Part shown: positions 34,627-42,413 of the stretch, piece after piece
How positions within the stretch are numbered: position 1 is the stretch's first letter
Layout: each line of letters starts with the position of its first letter
Origin: Flavobacterium dauae
GTDB taxonomy: Bacteria > Bacteroidota > Bacteroidia > Flavobacteriales > Flavobacteriaceae
DNA: 64,000 bases
Direction: 5' to 3'
Assembly (NCBI RefSeq): GCF_004151275.2
Contig: NZ_CP130821.1
Location: 124,001-188,000 of the forward strand
Program-made: the position numbers and the translations under genes
Notes under the pieces: model-generated
What the model saw: only the letters and a program-made list of their open reading frames with translations
Database searches by the model: none
Told to the model about the DNA's origin: nothing

Positions 34627-35160
34627 TTAACCAATAAAGCGTTCATCGGCTTCCATAATTTCGCCACATTTTTTGCAGGTTCTTAAGTCTTTTGACTGAT
34701 AGAAATGCTTAAAATGCGGTAGGAAATCGGTTTCGATATTTTTTAACGGAAAATAAACTTCGTACAGCTTTTCGTTGCAATGGTCGCAAAACCAAAGCAA
34801 GCCGTCTTTTGTTTCAGGATTTGTCCGTTTTACTTCTACAACCAAACCAACAGATCCTTCTGTTCTAATAGGTGAATGTGGTGTTTTGGCAGGAAGCAGA
34901 AATACATCGCCGGCATTTAATTCCATAATTTCTTTGCCGTTTTCTGTTTGAATGGTAACCGAAATACTTCCTTCTAACTGAAAAAAGAATTCATCGGCTT
35001 CGTTATAATGATAATCTTTACGGGCGTTTGGTCCGCCAACAATCATCACTATAAAATCGCCCGATTCAGTATAAATATTTTTGTTGCCAACAGGTGGTTT
35101 TAACAGCCCGCGGTTTTCGTCAATCCATTTTTGAAGGTTAAAAGGTTTTCTTACTTCCAT
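34627..35160 (-). CDS. nbaC: 3-hydroxyanthranilate 3,4-dioxygenase
   Basis: Opens the ring of 3-hydroxyanthranilate in the kynurenine pathway, toward quinolinate (NAD) or full catabolism. The 177-residue cupin has KDYHYNEADEFFFQLEG (iron-binding His and Glu) and LLPAKTPHSPIR (second His). A C-terminal rubredoxin-like zinc site is formed by FCDHCNEK and RTCKKCGEI, as in bacterial enzymes. It starts 2 bases before the end of the EnvC-like gene in transcription order, so it sits inside an envelope operon. No other kynurenine genes are in the window. Confidence 0.94.
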   Translation of the reverse strand: MEVRKPFNLQKWIDENRGLLKPPVGNKNIYTESGDFIVMIVGGPNARKDYHYNEADEFFFQLEGSISVTIQTENGKEIMELNAGDVFLLPAKTPHSPIRTEGSVGLVVEVKRTNPETKDGLLWFCDHCNEKLYEVYFPLKNIETDFLPHFKHFYQSKDLRTCKKCGEIMEADERFIG

Positions 35161-35162
35161 AA

Positions 35163-36425
35163 CTATTTACTGCTTAACCACGATTGTGGGTTGTTAAAAT
35201 CGGTGTTTTTCATAATCATAAATTTAATGACCGGTTTACCTTCAAAATTAGTTCCTACAGTTCCTATTTTTTGTTTTGTGGATACTTTTTGACCCGCTGA
35301 AACAGAAACAGATGACAGGTTTTGATATACAGAAATGTATTCGCCGTGGCGAATTAATACGGCTTTGGTATTTCCTATAATTTGAATTTCAGATACCACC
35401 CCTTCAAAAACGCTACGAACGGTAGCACCTTGTTCGGTAGTAATTTCAATTCCGTGGCTTTCGTACTGAATATTTTCGTATTCCGGGTGTGTTACCGTTC
35501 CGTATTTTGTTGAAATGTATCCTTTTTCAACCGGCCAAGGCAAACGTCCGCGATTGTTGCTAAAGCTAGTTGCAAGGGCTTTTTCTTCAGGTGTCATTTC
35601 TAATCGGGTAGAAGAAACATTTTTCTTTGGAGCAACTGTTTTACCTGCCGCTTTTGCTTTGCGTTCTTCTTCTTCCCGGCGTTTGCGGTTCTCTTCCTCG
35701 ATCATTTTCCGAACCGATTCTTTAATCTGCTGCTCTATTTTTTTGGTTTCCTGTTGTTTTTTGCGTATTTGTGCACTGTATTTTTTGCTGTCTTTTTTAA
35801 CCAGGCTCATCAGTTCACTTTGTTTGTTGCGTTCGCCTTGTAGTTCCTTGCGTTGTTCTTCGTGTTCTTTTGCAATTTTTTCTTGTTTACTTTTCTGGAT
35901 TTCCAAGTGTGCCGAAATACGTTCTAACTCTTCAAATTTCTCTCTGATTTCATCTCCCTGCGATTTACGGTATTTTGCGTATTGCTTAATATACTGCATA
36001 CGTTTATATGCCTGTAAAAAATTTTTACTCGACAAAATAAACATAATGCGGTTTTGTTCCGAACGCGATTTGTACGATTTTACAATGGTTTTGGCATAAT
36101 CGTCTTTTAAAACAGCTAATTCGCGTCTTAATTTGTTTGATGCCAATGTGTTTACGTAAATATCGTTTTTTAGTGTACGTATTTGTTTTTTAGAATTAGA
36201 AATTAATTCAGACTGAAGTTTAATTTTTCTGTTTTGCTCGTTAAGTTCTGTCAAAATATTTCGCTCCTGCTTTTTATTGGTGTTAAGCAGAGATTGAAAT
36301 TCTTTGATTTCTTTTAAAATCTGTGACTTCCGTTCTTCCAATTTACGTTGTTGTGCCTGGTAATCTTGTTGAGCGAATGTATTAAACGACAGAAATAATA
36401 ATATAAAAGATAAAATGCGATGCAT
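35163..36425 (-). CDS. EnvC/M23-like murein hydrolase activator
   Basis: The 420-residue product has a signal peptide (to about FNTFAQ, residue 19), long coiled coils (about 20-270, Lys/Glu/Gln-rich, including EEENRKRREEEERKAKAAGK) and a C-terminal LytM/M23 domain (about 295-420). The domain keeps the fold (GTVTHPEYENIQYESHGIEI, LIRHGEYISVYQNLSSV) but the zinc ligands look lost: the usual HxH near the end is KFMIMK. This is what is seen in EnvC-type activators, which switch on amidases rather than cut. It ends 2 bases from the dioxygenase start. Confidence 0.88.
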   Translation of the reverse strand: MHRILSFILLFLSFNTFAQQDYQAQQRKLEERKSQILKEIKEFQSLLNTNKKQERNILTELNEQNRKIKLQSELISNSKKQIRTLKNDIYVNTLASNKLRRELAVLKDDYAKTIVKSYKSRSEQNRIMFILSSKNFLQAYKRMQYIKQYAKYRKSQGDEIREKFEELERISAHLEIQKSKQEKIAKEHEEQRKELQGERNKQSELMSLVKKDSKKYSAQIRKKQQETKKIEQQIKESVRKMIEEENRKRREEEERKAKAAGKTVAPKKNVSSTRLEMTPEEKALATSFSNNRGRLPWPVEKGYISTKYGTVTHPEYENIQYESHGIEITTEQGATVRSVFEGVVSEIQIIGNTKAVLIRHGEYISVYQNLSSVSVSAGQKVSTKQKIGTVGTNFEGKPVIKFMIMKNTDFNNPQSWLSSK

Positions 36426-36450
36426 TACTGTGAATTTTGTTCAAAAATAA

Positions 36451-37260
36451 CTAAATTTTTATTGCTTTGGAACCACTTGGGATTTTATATTTAAAATCAA
36501 TCGGTTGGTTTACCGAAACTTTTTTGTAATCGATCCTGATTTGGACATCGTCTTTACGCATTGCGTGAATTTTTATTTCTTTTGGAAGATAAATATTTTC
36601 GCTTGATTGGTACGATGGATATTGAATAACCAGTTTATCTGCCGATTTATCTTCGGTTACTTCGGTTGATGCCACCTGATTTTTAGAACCTAATACCAAA
36701 CGCATTAAAAACTGGTTTAGTTTTAATTCTAATTCGTTACTTTTTATTTTTTGATAATCGTTGGTGTTTAAATCATAAAAAGCTTTTCCCAACAACAAAT
36801 TTTCTACGTTTTCGTAAGTGATTTCTGTACCTAAAAAATCTTGTATAAATTTATAGTCGCCGTCGTAATGCGTACCGCCTATAATCTCATAATAAGTTGC
36901 TTTTTCAGGTGTTAAGTAAACTTTTGCAACAGGCACACCAAAGAGTGCTTTTACGGTTATAAGAATTTGTTTACCTTTTTGAATCTTAATATCAGCAGTT
37001 GGTGACTGATCCATGTTTTTGTCTTTATAATCAACATCGGCAGTAATGTTTAGCGTATTAAAATCGTTAAACAAACCGTAATGTGCAGCCGCTATTTCTT
37101 GTACAGCACGATGGTTTTCAGAGGTTGATTTTGTTTTTACAGATTCGTTTAAAAGGATGTTTTCTGAATTGTTTTCGGAAACGGCATCGTTATTTTTCTT
37201 TGACGATTTACAGGAAACCGCAAGAAGTGCTATTGTTACTATAACAAAAAGTTGTTTCAT
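36451..37260 (-). CDS. DUF4292 lipoprotein
   Basis: The 269-residue lipoprotein starts MKQLFVIVTIALLAVSCKSS, lipobox Cys at residue 17. The mature chain has the DUF4292 features (AAAHYGLFNDFNTLNITADV, SPTADIKIQKGKQILITVKA, PVAKVYLTPEKATYYEI) and a beta-rich fold resembling LolA/LolB. A role in moving lipids or lipoproteins to the outer membrane is inferred, not shown. It lies between the sugar nucleotidyltransferase and the EnvC-like gene, a common flavobacterial order. Confidence 0.87.
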   Translation of the reverse strand: MKQLFVIVTIALLAVSCKSSKKNNDAVSENNSENILLNESVKTKSTSENHRAVQEIAAAHYGLFNDFNTLNITADVDYKDKNMDQSPTADIKIQKGKQILITVKALFGVPVAKVYLTPEKATYYEIIGGTHYDGDYKFIQDFLGTEITYENVENLLLGKAFYDLNTNDYQKIKSNELELKLNQFLMRLVLGSKNQVASTEVTEDKSADKLVIQYPSYQSSENIYLPKEIKIHAMRKDDVQIRIDYKKVSVNQPIDFKYKIPSGSKAIKI

Positions 37261-37287
37261 TCTTGAAATTAAAAATATAAAGAAACA

Positions 37288-37315
37288 AAAAAATCCGCGA
37301 ACACGGATTTTTTTA
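37288..37315. terminator. Terminator after the nucleotidyltransferase gene
   Basis: The 7-bp stem AAATCCG/CGGATTT has a 6-base loop and A/T runs on both sides, 4 bases from the stop at 37319. Confidence 0.8.
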
Positions 37316-37318
37316 TGA

Positions 37319-38329
37319 TTATTCTAACACACTGTAATCGCCTATACTTATGTTGGTAAACTTACCGTTAAAGCTTGCAAAATTACCAATCATTGCATTA
37401 TCTAAATCGGCATTTTTTACAATGGCGTTGGTTTGTATTAAACTGTTTTTAATGGTAGCATTTTCTACTTTGGTGTTGTTGCCTAACGAAACATTTGGTC
37501 CAACCGTTGCGTTTTTCAAAACCACGTTTTCGCCAATATAACACGGTGGAATAATAGTTGAATTTTCTAAAACGGCCGTTGATGCCACAAGGTTTTCTCC
37601 GTCGTTTTGCAAAAAGTTTAACATACGATTATTGGTATCAACCGTAACGTTTTTATTTCCGCAATCCATCCATTCATCAACTTTACCCGGAACAAAACGC
37701 AAACCTTTTTGTTTCATGTTTTCCAACGCATCGGTTAACTGGTATTCGCCACCTTTTTCGATATTATTGTCAATCAAATATTCTAATTCTGCTCTTAAAT
37801 TTTCAGCCGATTTAAAGAAATAAATCCCGATAATAGCTAAATCTGAAACAAATTCTTTGGGTTTTTCAACAAAATCAACAATCTCGTTTTTATCGTTCAA
37901 TTGAACTACTCCAAACGCCGATGGATCTTCCACAGCCTTCACCCAAATAACAGAATCGGCAGAAGCATCTAACGTAAAATCGGCACGGAACAACGTATCT
38001 GCATACGCCACCACAATTGGTCCCTGCATACTTTCTTTGGCACACAAAATGGCATGTGCTGTTCCCAATGCTTCGTTTTGGTAATAAATAGTTCCTTTTG
38101 AACCTAATTTTTCTGCAATGGCAACTAAATCTTTTTCTACGTTTTTACCGAAACTTTCGTGAATAATAAACGCAATTTCATCGATTGGTTGATTGATTAC
38201 TTTTGCAATATCTTCTACCAAACGGTGAACAATTGGTTTGCCTGCAATTGGAATTAATGGTTTTGGCGTTGTTAATGTATGTGGACGCAAGCGTGAACCA
38301 CGACCTGCCATTGGTACGATTATTTTCAT
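37319..38329 (-). CDS. Sugar-phosphate nucleotidyltransferase with left-handed beta-helix
   Basis: Transfers a nucleotide to a sugar phosphate. The 336-residue product has PMAGRGSRLRPHTLTTPKPL (nucleotide-binding loop), YYQNEALGTAHAI, VAYADTLF (metal Asp), VDFVEKPKE and GGEYQLTDALENM. A C-terminal beta-helix with hexapeptide-like repeats follows (STIIPPCYIGENVVLKNATV, VSLGNNTKVENATIK). It resembles RmlA/GlmU-type enzymes. The exact sugar (glucose or N-acetylglucosamine 1-phosphate) cannot be decided. It lies next to dut and a flippase, suggesting polysaccharide precursor supply. Confidence 0.9.
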   Translation of the reverse strand: MKIIVPMAGRGSRLRPHTLTTPKPLIPIAGKPIVHRLVEDIAKVINQPIDEIAFIIHESFGKNVEKDLVAIAEKLGSKGTIYYQNEALGTAHAILCAKESMQGPIVVAYADTLFRADFTLDASADSVIWVKAVEDPSAFGVVQLNDKNEIVDFVEKPKEFVSDLAIIGIYFFKSAENLRAELEYLIDNNIEKGGEYQLTDALENMKQKGLRFVPGKVDEWMDCGNKNVTVDTNNRMLNFLQNDGENLVASTAVLENSTIIPPCYIGENVVLKNATVGPNVSLGNNTKVENATIKNSLIQTNAIVKNADLDNAMIGNFASFNGKFTNISIGDYSVLE

Positions 38330-38348
38330 TTTTAATATTTATTTTTTT

Positions 38349-38381
38349 AACTCCGTCAGAGTTTTAAACTCTAACGGAGTT
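38349..38381. other. Long intercistronic hairpin between dut and the nucleotidyltransferase
   Basis: AACTCCGTCAGAGTTT and AAACTCTAACGGAGTT are inverted with one mismatch and a 1-base centre, giving about 15 base pairs. There is no T run on the minus strand, so it is not a standard terminator. It could stabilise mRNA ends or control the downstream gene. Confidence 0.6.
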
Positions 38382-38393
38382 ATTTATCTAAAG

Positions 38394-38828
38394 TTATTTT
38401 ACACCAGTGCTGCCAAATCCGCCTGCACCACGTTCTGTTGTTGATAATTCTTCTGCTTCAATCCATTCGGCACGTTCGTGCTTTGCAATGACCATTTGTG
38501 CAATGCGTTCGCCGTTTTCTACCACAAAGGTTTCTTTTGATAAATTGGCTAAAATCACACCGATTTCGCCACGGTAATCTGCATCAATTGTTCCGGGAGA
38601 GTTTAAACAAGTGATTCCTTTTTTTAATGCCAAACCACTGCGGGGACGTACTTGTGCTTCGTAACCAATCGGTAATTCCATAAATAAACCTGTTGGAATC
38701 AAGGAGCGTTCCATAGGTTCTATAACAATAGGTTGTGATAAGTTTGCACGTAAATCCATACCTGCCGAAGCAATGGTTTCATAGCTTGGCAAGGCGTGTT
38801 GCGATTTGTTGATAATATTTATTTTCAT
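38394..38828 (-). CDS. dut: dUTP diphosphatase
   Basis: Hydrolyses dUTP to dUMP, preventing uracil in DNA. The 144-residue trimeric enzyme shows all five motifs: [60 protein letters not shown] and [11 protein letters not shown] at the C-terminal tail. Its ATG overlaps the flippase stop in ATGA, so translation is coupled. Confidence 0.97.
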   Translation of the reverse strand: MKINIINKSQHALPSYETIASAGMDLRANLSQPIVIEPMERSLIPTGLFMELPIGYEAQVRPRSGLALKKGITCLNSPGTIDADYRGEIGVILANLSKETFVVENGERIAQMVIAKHERAEWIEAEELSTTERGAGGFGSTGVK

Positions 38829-40294
38829 CTTTTTAAAACAGATTTAATTATGCGTTGAATCATTACTTTTTCATTGTAATAAATCAATCCCACGAATATA
38901 AGAAGGAATAAAATTCCTATAAAATAATTTTCTCTGAAATTGTAAAAGTATCCAAAAGAAAATAAAATGGCGGTTCCTAAATATAGGGCAATTGCCTTTT
39001 TGTCGTACGGAATAGGGTAATATTTTTGACCTAAAAGGTAAGAAATAATCATCATTACAACATACGCTGCCAAGGTAGTAATTGCAGAACCAAGTAGCCC
39101 GATTTTTGGAATTAAAATATAATTTAAAACAACGGTTACTATGGCACCAAAAACCGAAATATAGGCTCCAATTTTAGTTTTGTCTTGTATTTTATACCAA
39201 ACCGATAAATTGGTGTAAATACCCAACATAAGGTTTGCCAAAATAATGTACGGAACAATTTCCATAGCAAACCAGTATTCTTTTTTGGGTATATAAAATA
39301 GTTTGATTATATCGGCAAAAACAACAATTACAATCATTGCAAGACTGCCAAATAGGATAAAATATTTGGTAATGGTTGCGTATTTTACGGGTGCATCGTC
39401 GTTTTTGGCATAGCTAAAAAAGAAAGGTTCAATTCCCAATGAATAAGCCATTCGGAACAACACCATAAAAACTCCGATTTTGTAAATTGCACCATAACTC
39501 GCCAATCCTAAATCTACAAAATTTTCGGGTAATAATTCTTCTAAAAAAACTTTGTCAAATGTTTCATTTACAACAAATGCCAAACCGCCAATCATTACGG
39601 GAAAACTGTAAACAACCATTTCTTTCCACAACTGTTTGTTGAATTTTAACTGCAACTTTAAATAGTAATTAGAAAGCAACAATAGCGTAACCAAACTGGC
39701 GATTATGTTAGATAAAAACAGATAACCAACCTGAAAATCGTTTTTGTAATAATTACCAATCCAAGTTTCAGGGTTTTCTTTTAAAGAATTTGGAATAATA
39801 TAAAGAAATAATACCGTAAGACCTGCATTAACTAAAACATTTGTAATTTTTATAAAACTGTATTTTATGGGACGTTGTTCGGCACGTAAAATAGCAAACG
39901 GAATTACCGCCAAGCTGTCTAAAACCAAAATCCAGATTAAATAACGTACAACAATAGAGGGGATACCAAAATAGGCATCAATATAACTTTTTAAGCTATA
40001 CACACTTAGTAAGAATACAGTGCACACAGCCATTAAAAATAAAATGGTGTTGTTTGTAACCTCTTGTTTATTCTCTTTTTTGTTGTAAAAACGGAAAAAA
40101 GCCGTTTCCATACCAAAAGAAAGTACCACATTAAAAAACATCATCCACGAAAAAATCAATGTATAATCGGCATAAGCATCTTTAGGCAACCAATCAATAT
40201 GGAGTGGTGCCATAAAAAAGCCAATCATTTTAGGAACAACGGTTGCTATTCCGTAGATTAAAGTGGTTTTAAACAGATTTTTGTAAACGCTCAA
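38825..40294 (-). CDS. Oligosaccharide flippase family membrane protein
   Basis: MATE/MOP-type flippase of 489 residues with 12-14 membrane helices, expected to flip lipid-linked sugars across the inner membrane. It starts at TTG (40294): [20 protein letters not shown] matches the usual flavobacterial flippase N terminus, and no ATG is available between this TTG and the in-frame stop 13 bases upstream. It lies 5 bases after the DUF3298 lipoprotein gene and overlaps dut by 4. Substrate unknown. Confidence 0.9.
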   Translation of the reverse strand: MSVYKNLFKTTLIYGIATVVPKMIGFFMAPLHIDWLPKDAYADYTLIFSWMMFFNVVLSFGMETAFFRFYNKKENKQEVTNNTILFLMAVCTVFLLSVYSLKSYIDAYFGIPSIVVRYLIWILVLDSLAVIPFAILRAEQRPIKYSFIKITNVLVNAGLTVLFLYIIPNSLKENPETWIGNYYKNDFQVGYLFLSNIIASLVTLLLLSNYYLKLQLKFNKQLWKEMVVYSFPVMIGGLAFVVNETFDKVFLEELLPENFVDLGLASYGAIYKIGVFMVLFRMAYSLGIEPFFFSYAKNDDAPVKYATITKYFILFGSLAMIVIVVFADIIKLFYIPKKEYWFAMEIVPYIILANLMLGIYTNLSVWYKIQDKTKIGAYISVFGAIVTVVLNYILIPKIGLLGSAITTLAAYVVMMIISYLLGQKYYPIPYDKKAIALYLGTAILFSFGYFYNFRENYFIGILFLLIFVGLIYYNEKVMIQRIIKSVLKR

Positions 40295-40299
40295 AATAA

Positions 40300-41055
40300 T
40301 TAATTTTTAAAGTAAAGTGGGTTTAAAAAACGTTCTACTTGTTGTTTAGGTAATTTTATAATGGTAGCTCCCTGTACATACGGTGCAATTTCGTACGGAT
40401 TGTAATGTAAAATCCATTCGTTTGTGGTTTCGTAAAAATTTTGGGGTAATTTAAAGGTGTTTTTTTCAAAGGTAAACCCTACACTGTTTAAATCGCCTGT
40501 AATATTTAATTGTTTTTTAAATTCAGTTTCGGCATAATCTTTAAAGCCTTCATAATTAATGAACAATTCTTTTGTGGGAATGATTTTTCCGGTAGTGCTA
40601 TCAAACAGAAAAACTTTGGTAGCCTGTAAACCGTGTGCTCCGCCTGTAAAAGTGTAATAATCCCAAAAAATCTGATAAACCTTGTTTGATATACTTTTGT
40701 GATTTGCCTTAAAATTTGCTTCCCAAGCAATGGAATTATCGGGGTAGGTACGGTTCATTTCATTAAAACGATCAATAAAGTTTAATGCTAATGTATCATA
40801 CGAAGCCGTTTTTTTTTCATCTTCAAAAGACATCACACTTTCAACAAAATCAAAAATGCTTTTATTAATTGGTGTAGCAATGGCATTATTGCCTGATGCC
40901 GTTGGAATTTCAAAATGCACATACGTACAATTTCCAACCGTACAGTCGCTTTCAGACTTAAAGTCATAGGTTTTTGTTTTAAACTCTAACGGAATTTCTT
41001 TTTTACAACTGATAAAACATACTGACAAGCAAATGAATACTAAAATTTTTTTCAT
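40300..41055 (-). CDS. DUF3298/DUF4163 (RsiV-like) lipoprotein
   Basis: The 251-residue product begins MKKILVFICLSVCFISCKKE, lipobox Cys at residue 17. It then shows a DUF4163-type segment (about 35-130) and DUF3298 at about 150-245 (FWDYYTFTGGAHGLQATKVF, FDSTTGKIIPTKELF, WILHYNPYEIAPYVQG), as in RsiV and related periplasmic proteins. Function unknown; it is exported and membrane-anchored. It heads the flippase-dut cluster. Confidence 0.87.
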   Translation of the reverse strand: MKKILVFICLSVCFISCKKEIPLEFKTKTYDFKSESDCTVGNCTYVHFEIPTASGNNAIATPINKSIFDFVESVMSFEDEKKTASYDTLALNFIDRFNEMNRTYPDNSIAWEANFKANHKSISNKVYQIFWDYYTFTGGAHGLQATKVFLFDSTTGKIIPTKELFINYEGFKDYAETEFKKQLNITGDLNSVGFTFEKNTFKLPQNFYETTNEWILHYNPYEIAPYVQGATIIKLPKQQVERFLNPLYFKN

Positions 41056-41111
41056 TTAAAGCAATTCTTCTTTTTTAAACAAATCTATAAATTTTAGTCG
41101 GTTTTAAGTGG

Positions 41112-41119
41112 TATATTTG
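41112..41119 (+). promoter_or_regulatory. -7 promoter box of the cystathionine gamma-synthase gene
   Basis: TATATTTG matches TAnnTTTG and lies 26 bases upstream of the ATG at 41146. The -33 region is weak. Confidence 0.5.
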
Positions 41120-41145
41120 TTTAGTTTTTTAAAAAGTATCTAATT

Positions 41146-42288
41146 ATGAAATTCAATACCAAAGTTATACACGGCGGGCAGCATCACGACCCTTCAACCG
41201 GTGCGGTAATGCCTCCGGTTTATCATACATCAACCTTTGCACAAACAAGTCCGGGCGTTCATACCGGATACGAATACAGCCGTGCCGACAACCCAACACG
41301 TACCGCTTTAGAGCACGCTTTAGAAAGTATTGAAAACGGTGCACGCGGTTTGGCATTCTCGTCTGGTTTGGCGGCAATTGACTGCGTTATGCGATTGTTG
41401 AAACCGAATGATGAAGTAATTGCAATGGACGATTTATATGGTGGAACGTACCGATTGTTTACCCGTTTTTATCAAGATTTAGGTATTAAGTTTCATTTTA
41501 TAGATATGAACAATTTAGCGTTGTTTGAATCGAAAATTAACGATAAAACCAAATTAGTTTGGATTGAAACTCCTACGAATCCGTTAATGAAACTGGCAGA
41601 TATCGAAGCGATTGCTAAAATTACAAAAAAACACAATGTATTATTTGCAGTTGATAACACCTTTGCAACGCCCTATTTACAAAAACCGTTAGATTTGGGT
41701 GCTGATATTGTAATGCATTCTGCTACAAAATATTTAGGCGGACATTCGGACGTTATTGCCGGTGCTTTGGTTATTAAAGACGAAGAATTAGGAAAGCAAC
41801 TGCATTTTACACAATTTGCTACCGGAGCCACCTTAGGACCGCAAGAATGTTTCTTGGTTTTACGAGGAATCAAAACCTTGCATTTACGTGTAGAACGTCA
41901 TTGTTTTAACGGACAAAAAGTTGCTGAGTTTTTAGAACAGCATCCGTTAATTGATAAAGTGCTGTATCCGGGATTAACCTCGCATCCGCAACACGATTTG
42001 GCTAAAAAGCAAATGCCGAAAGGTTTTGGCGGAATGGTTTCGTTTACGTTTAAAACAGCTGCAAAAGCCGATGCTATTAAGTTTTTAGAAAAGTTAAAAG
42101 TGTTTACTTTGGCAGAATCGTTAGGCGGAGTAGAATCGTTGGCAAACCATCCGGCGTTAATGACACACGCATCGATCCCGGCAGAAAAACGTGCCGAAAT
42201 TGGAGTTACCGACGATATGGTGCGTTTAAGCGTTGGCGTGGAAGATATAGAAGATTTAATTGCAGATATTGAACAGGCTTTGAGATAA
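41146..42288 (+). CDS. metB: Cystathionine gamma-synthase (PLP-dependent)
   Basis: Cys/Met metabolism PLP enzyme of 380 residues; gamma-synthases join an activated homoserine to cysteine. The motifs are clear: TKVIHGGQHHDPSTGAVMPP, YEYSRADNPTRTALEHAL, ALAFSSG-type FSSGLAAIDC, VDNTFATPYLQKPLDLGADI, and the PLP lysine in HSATKYLGGHSDVIAGA. Cystathionine gamma-lyases are close relatives, so the direction of catalysis is not certain. It has its own promoter and terminator. Confidence 0.88.
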   Translation: MKFNTKVIHGGQHHDPSTGAVMPPVYHTSTFAQTSPGVHTGYEYSRADNPTRTALEHALESIENGARGLAFSSGLAAIDCVMRLLKPNDEVIAMDDLYGGTYRLFTRFYQDLGIKFHFIDMNNLALFESKINDKTKLVWIETPTNPLMKLADIEAIAKITKKHNVLFAVDNTFATPYLQKPLDLGADIVMHSATKYLGGHSDVIAGALVIKDEELGKQLHFTQFATGATLGPQECFLVLRGIKTLHLRVERHCFNGQKVAEFLEQHPLIDKVLYPGLTSHPQHDLAKKQMPKGFGGMVSFTFKTAAKADAIKFLEKLKVFTLAESLGGVESLANHPALMTHASIPAEKRAEIGVTDDMVRLSVGVEDIEDLIADIEQALR

Positions 42289-42303
42289 TGCCACAATTTA
42301 TAA

Positions 42304-42340
42304 AATAAAAAGTCGTTTTTTATAGAACGACTTTTTTTAT
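42304..42340 (+). terminator. Terminator after cystathionine gamma-synthase
   Basis: Stem AAAAAGTCGTT/AACGACTTTTT with a short T-rich loop and T tail, 16 bases after the stop. Confidence 0.85.
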
Positions 42341-42413
42341 TTCCTTGTAATACTTATCCCAAATTATACTATTTTTATAAAAAAATCGTTTCAATATTTG
42401 AAATCAAGTACCT

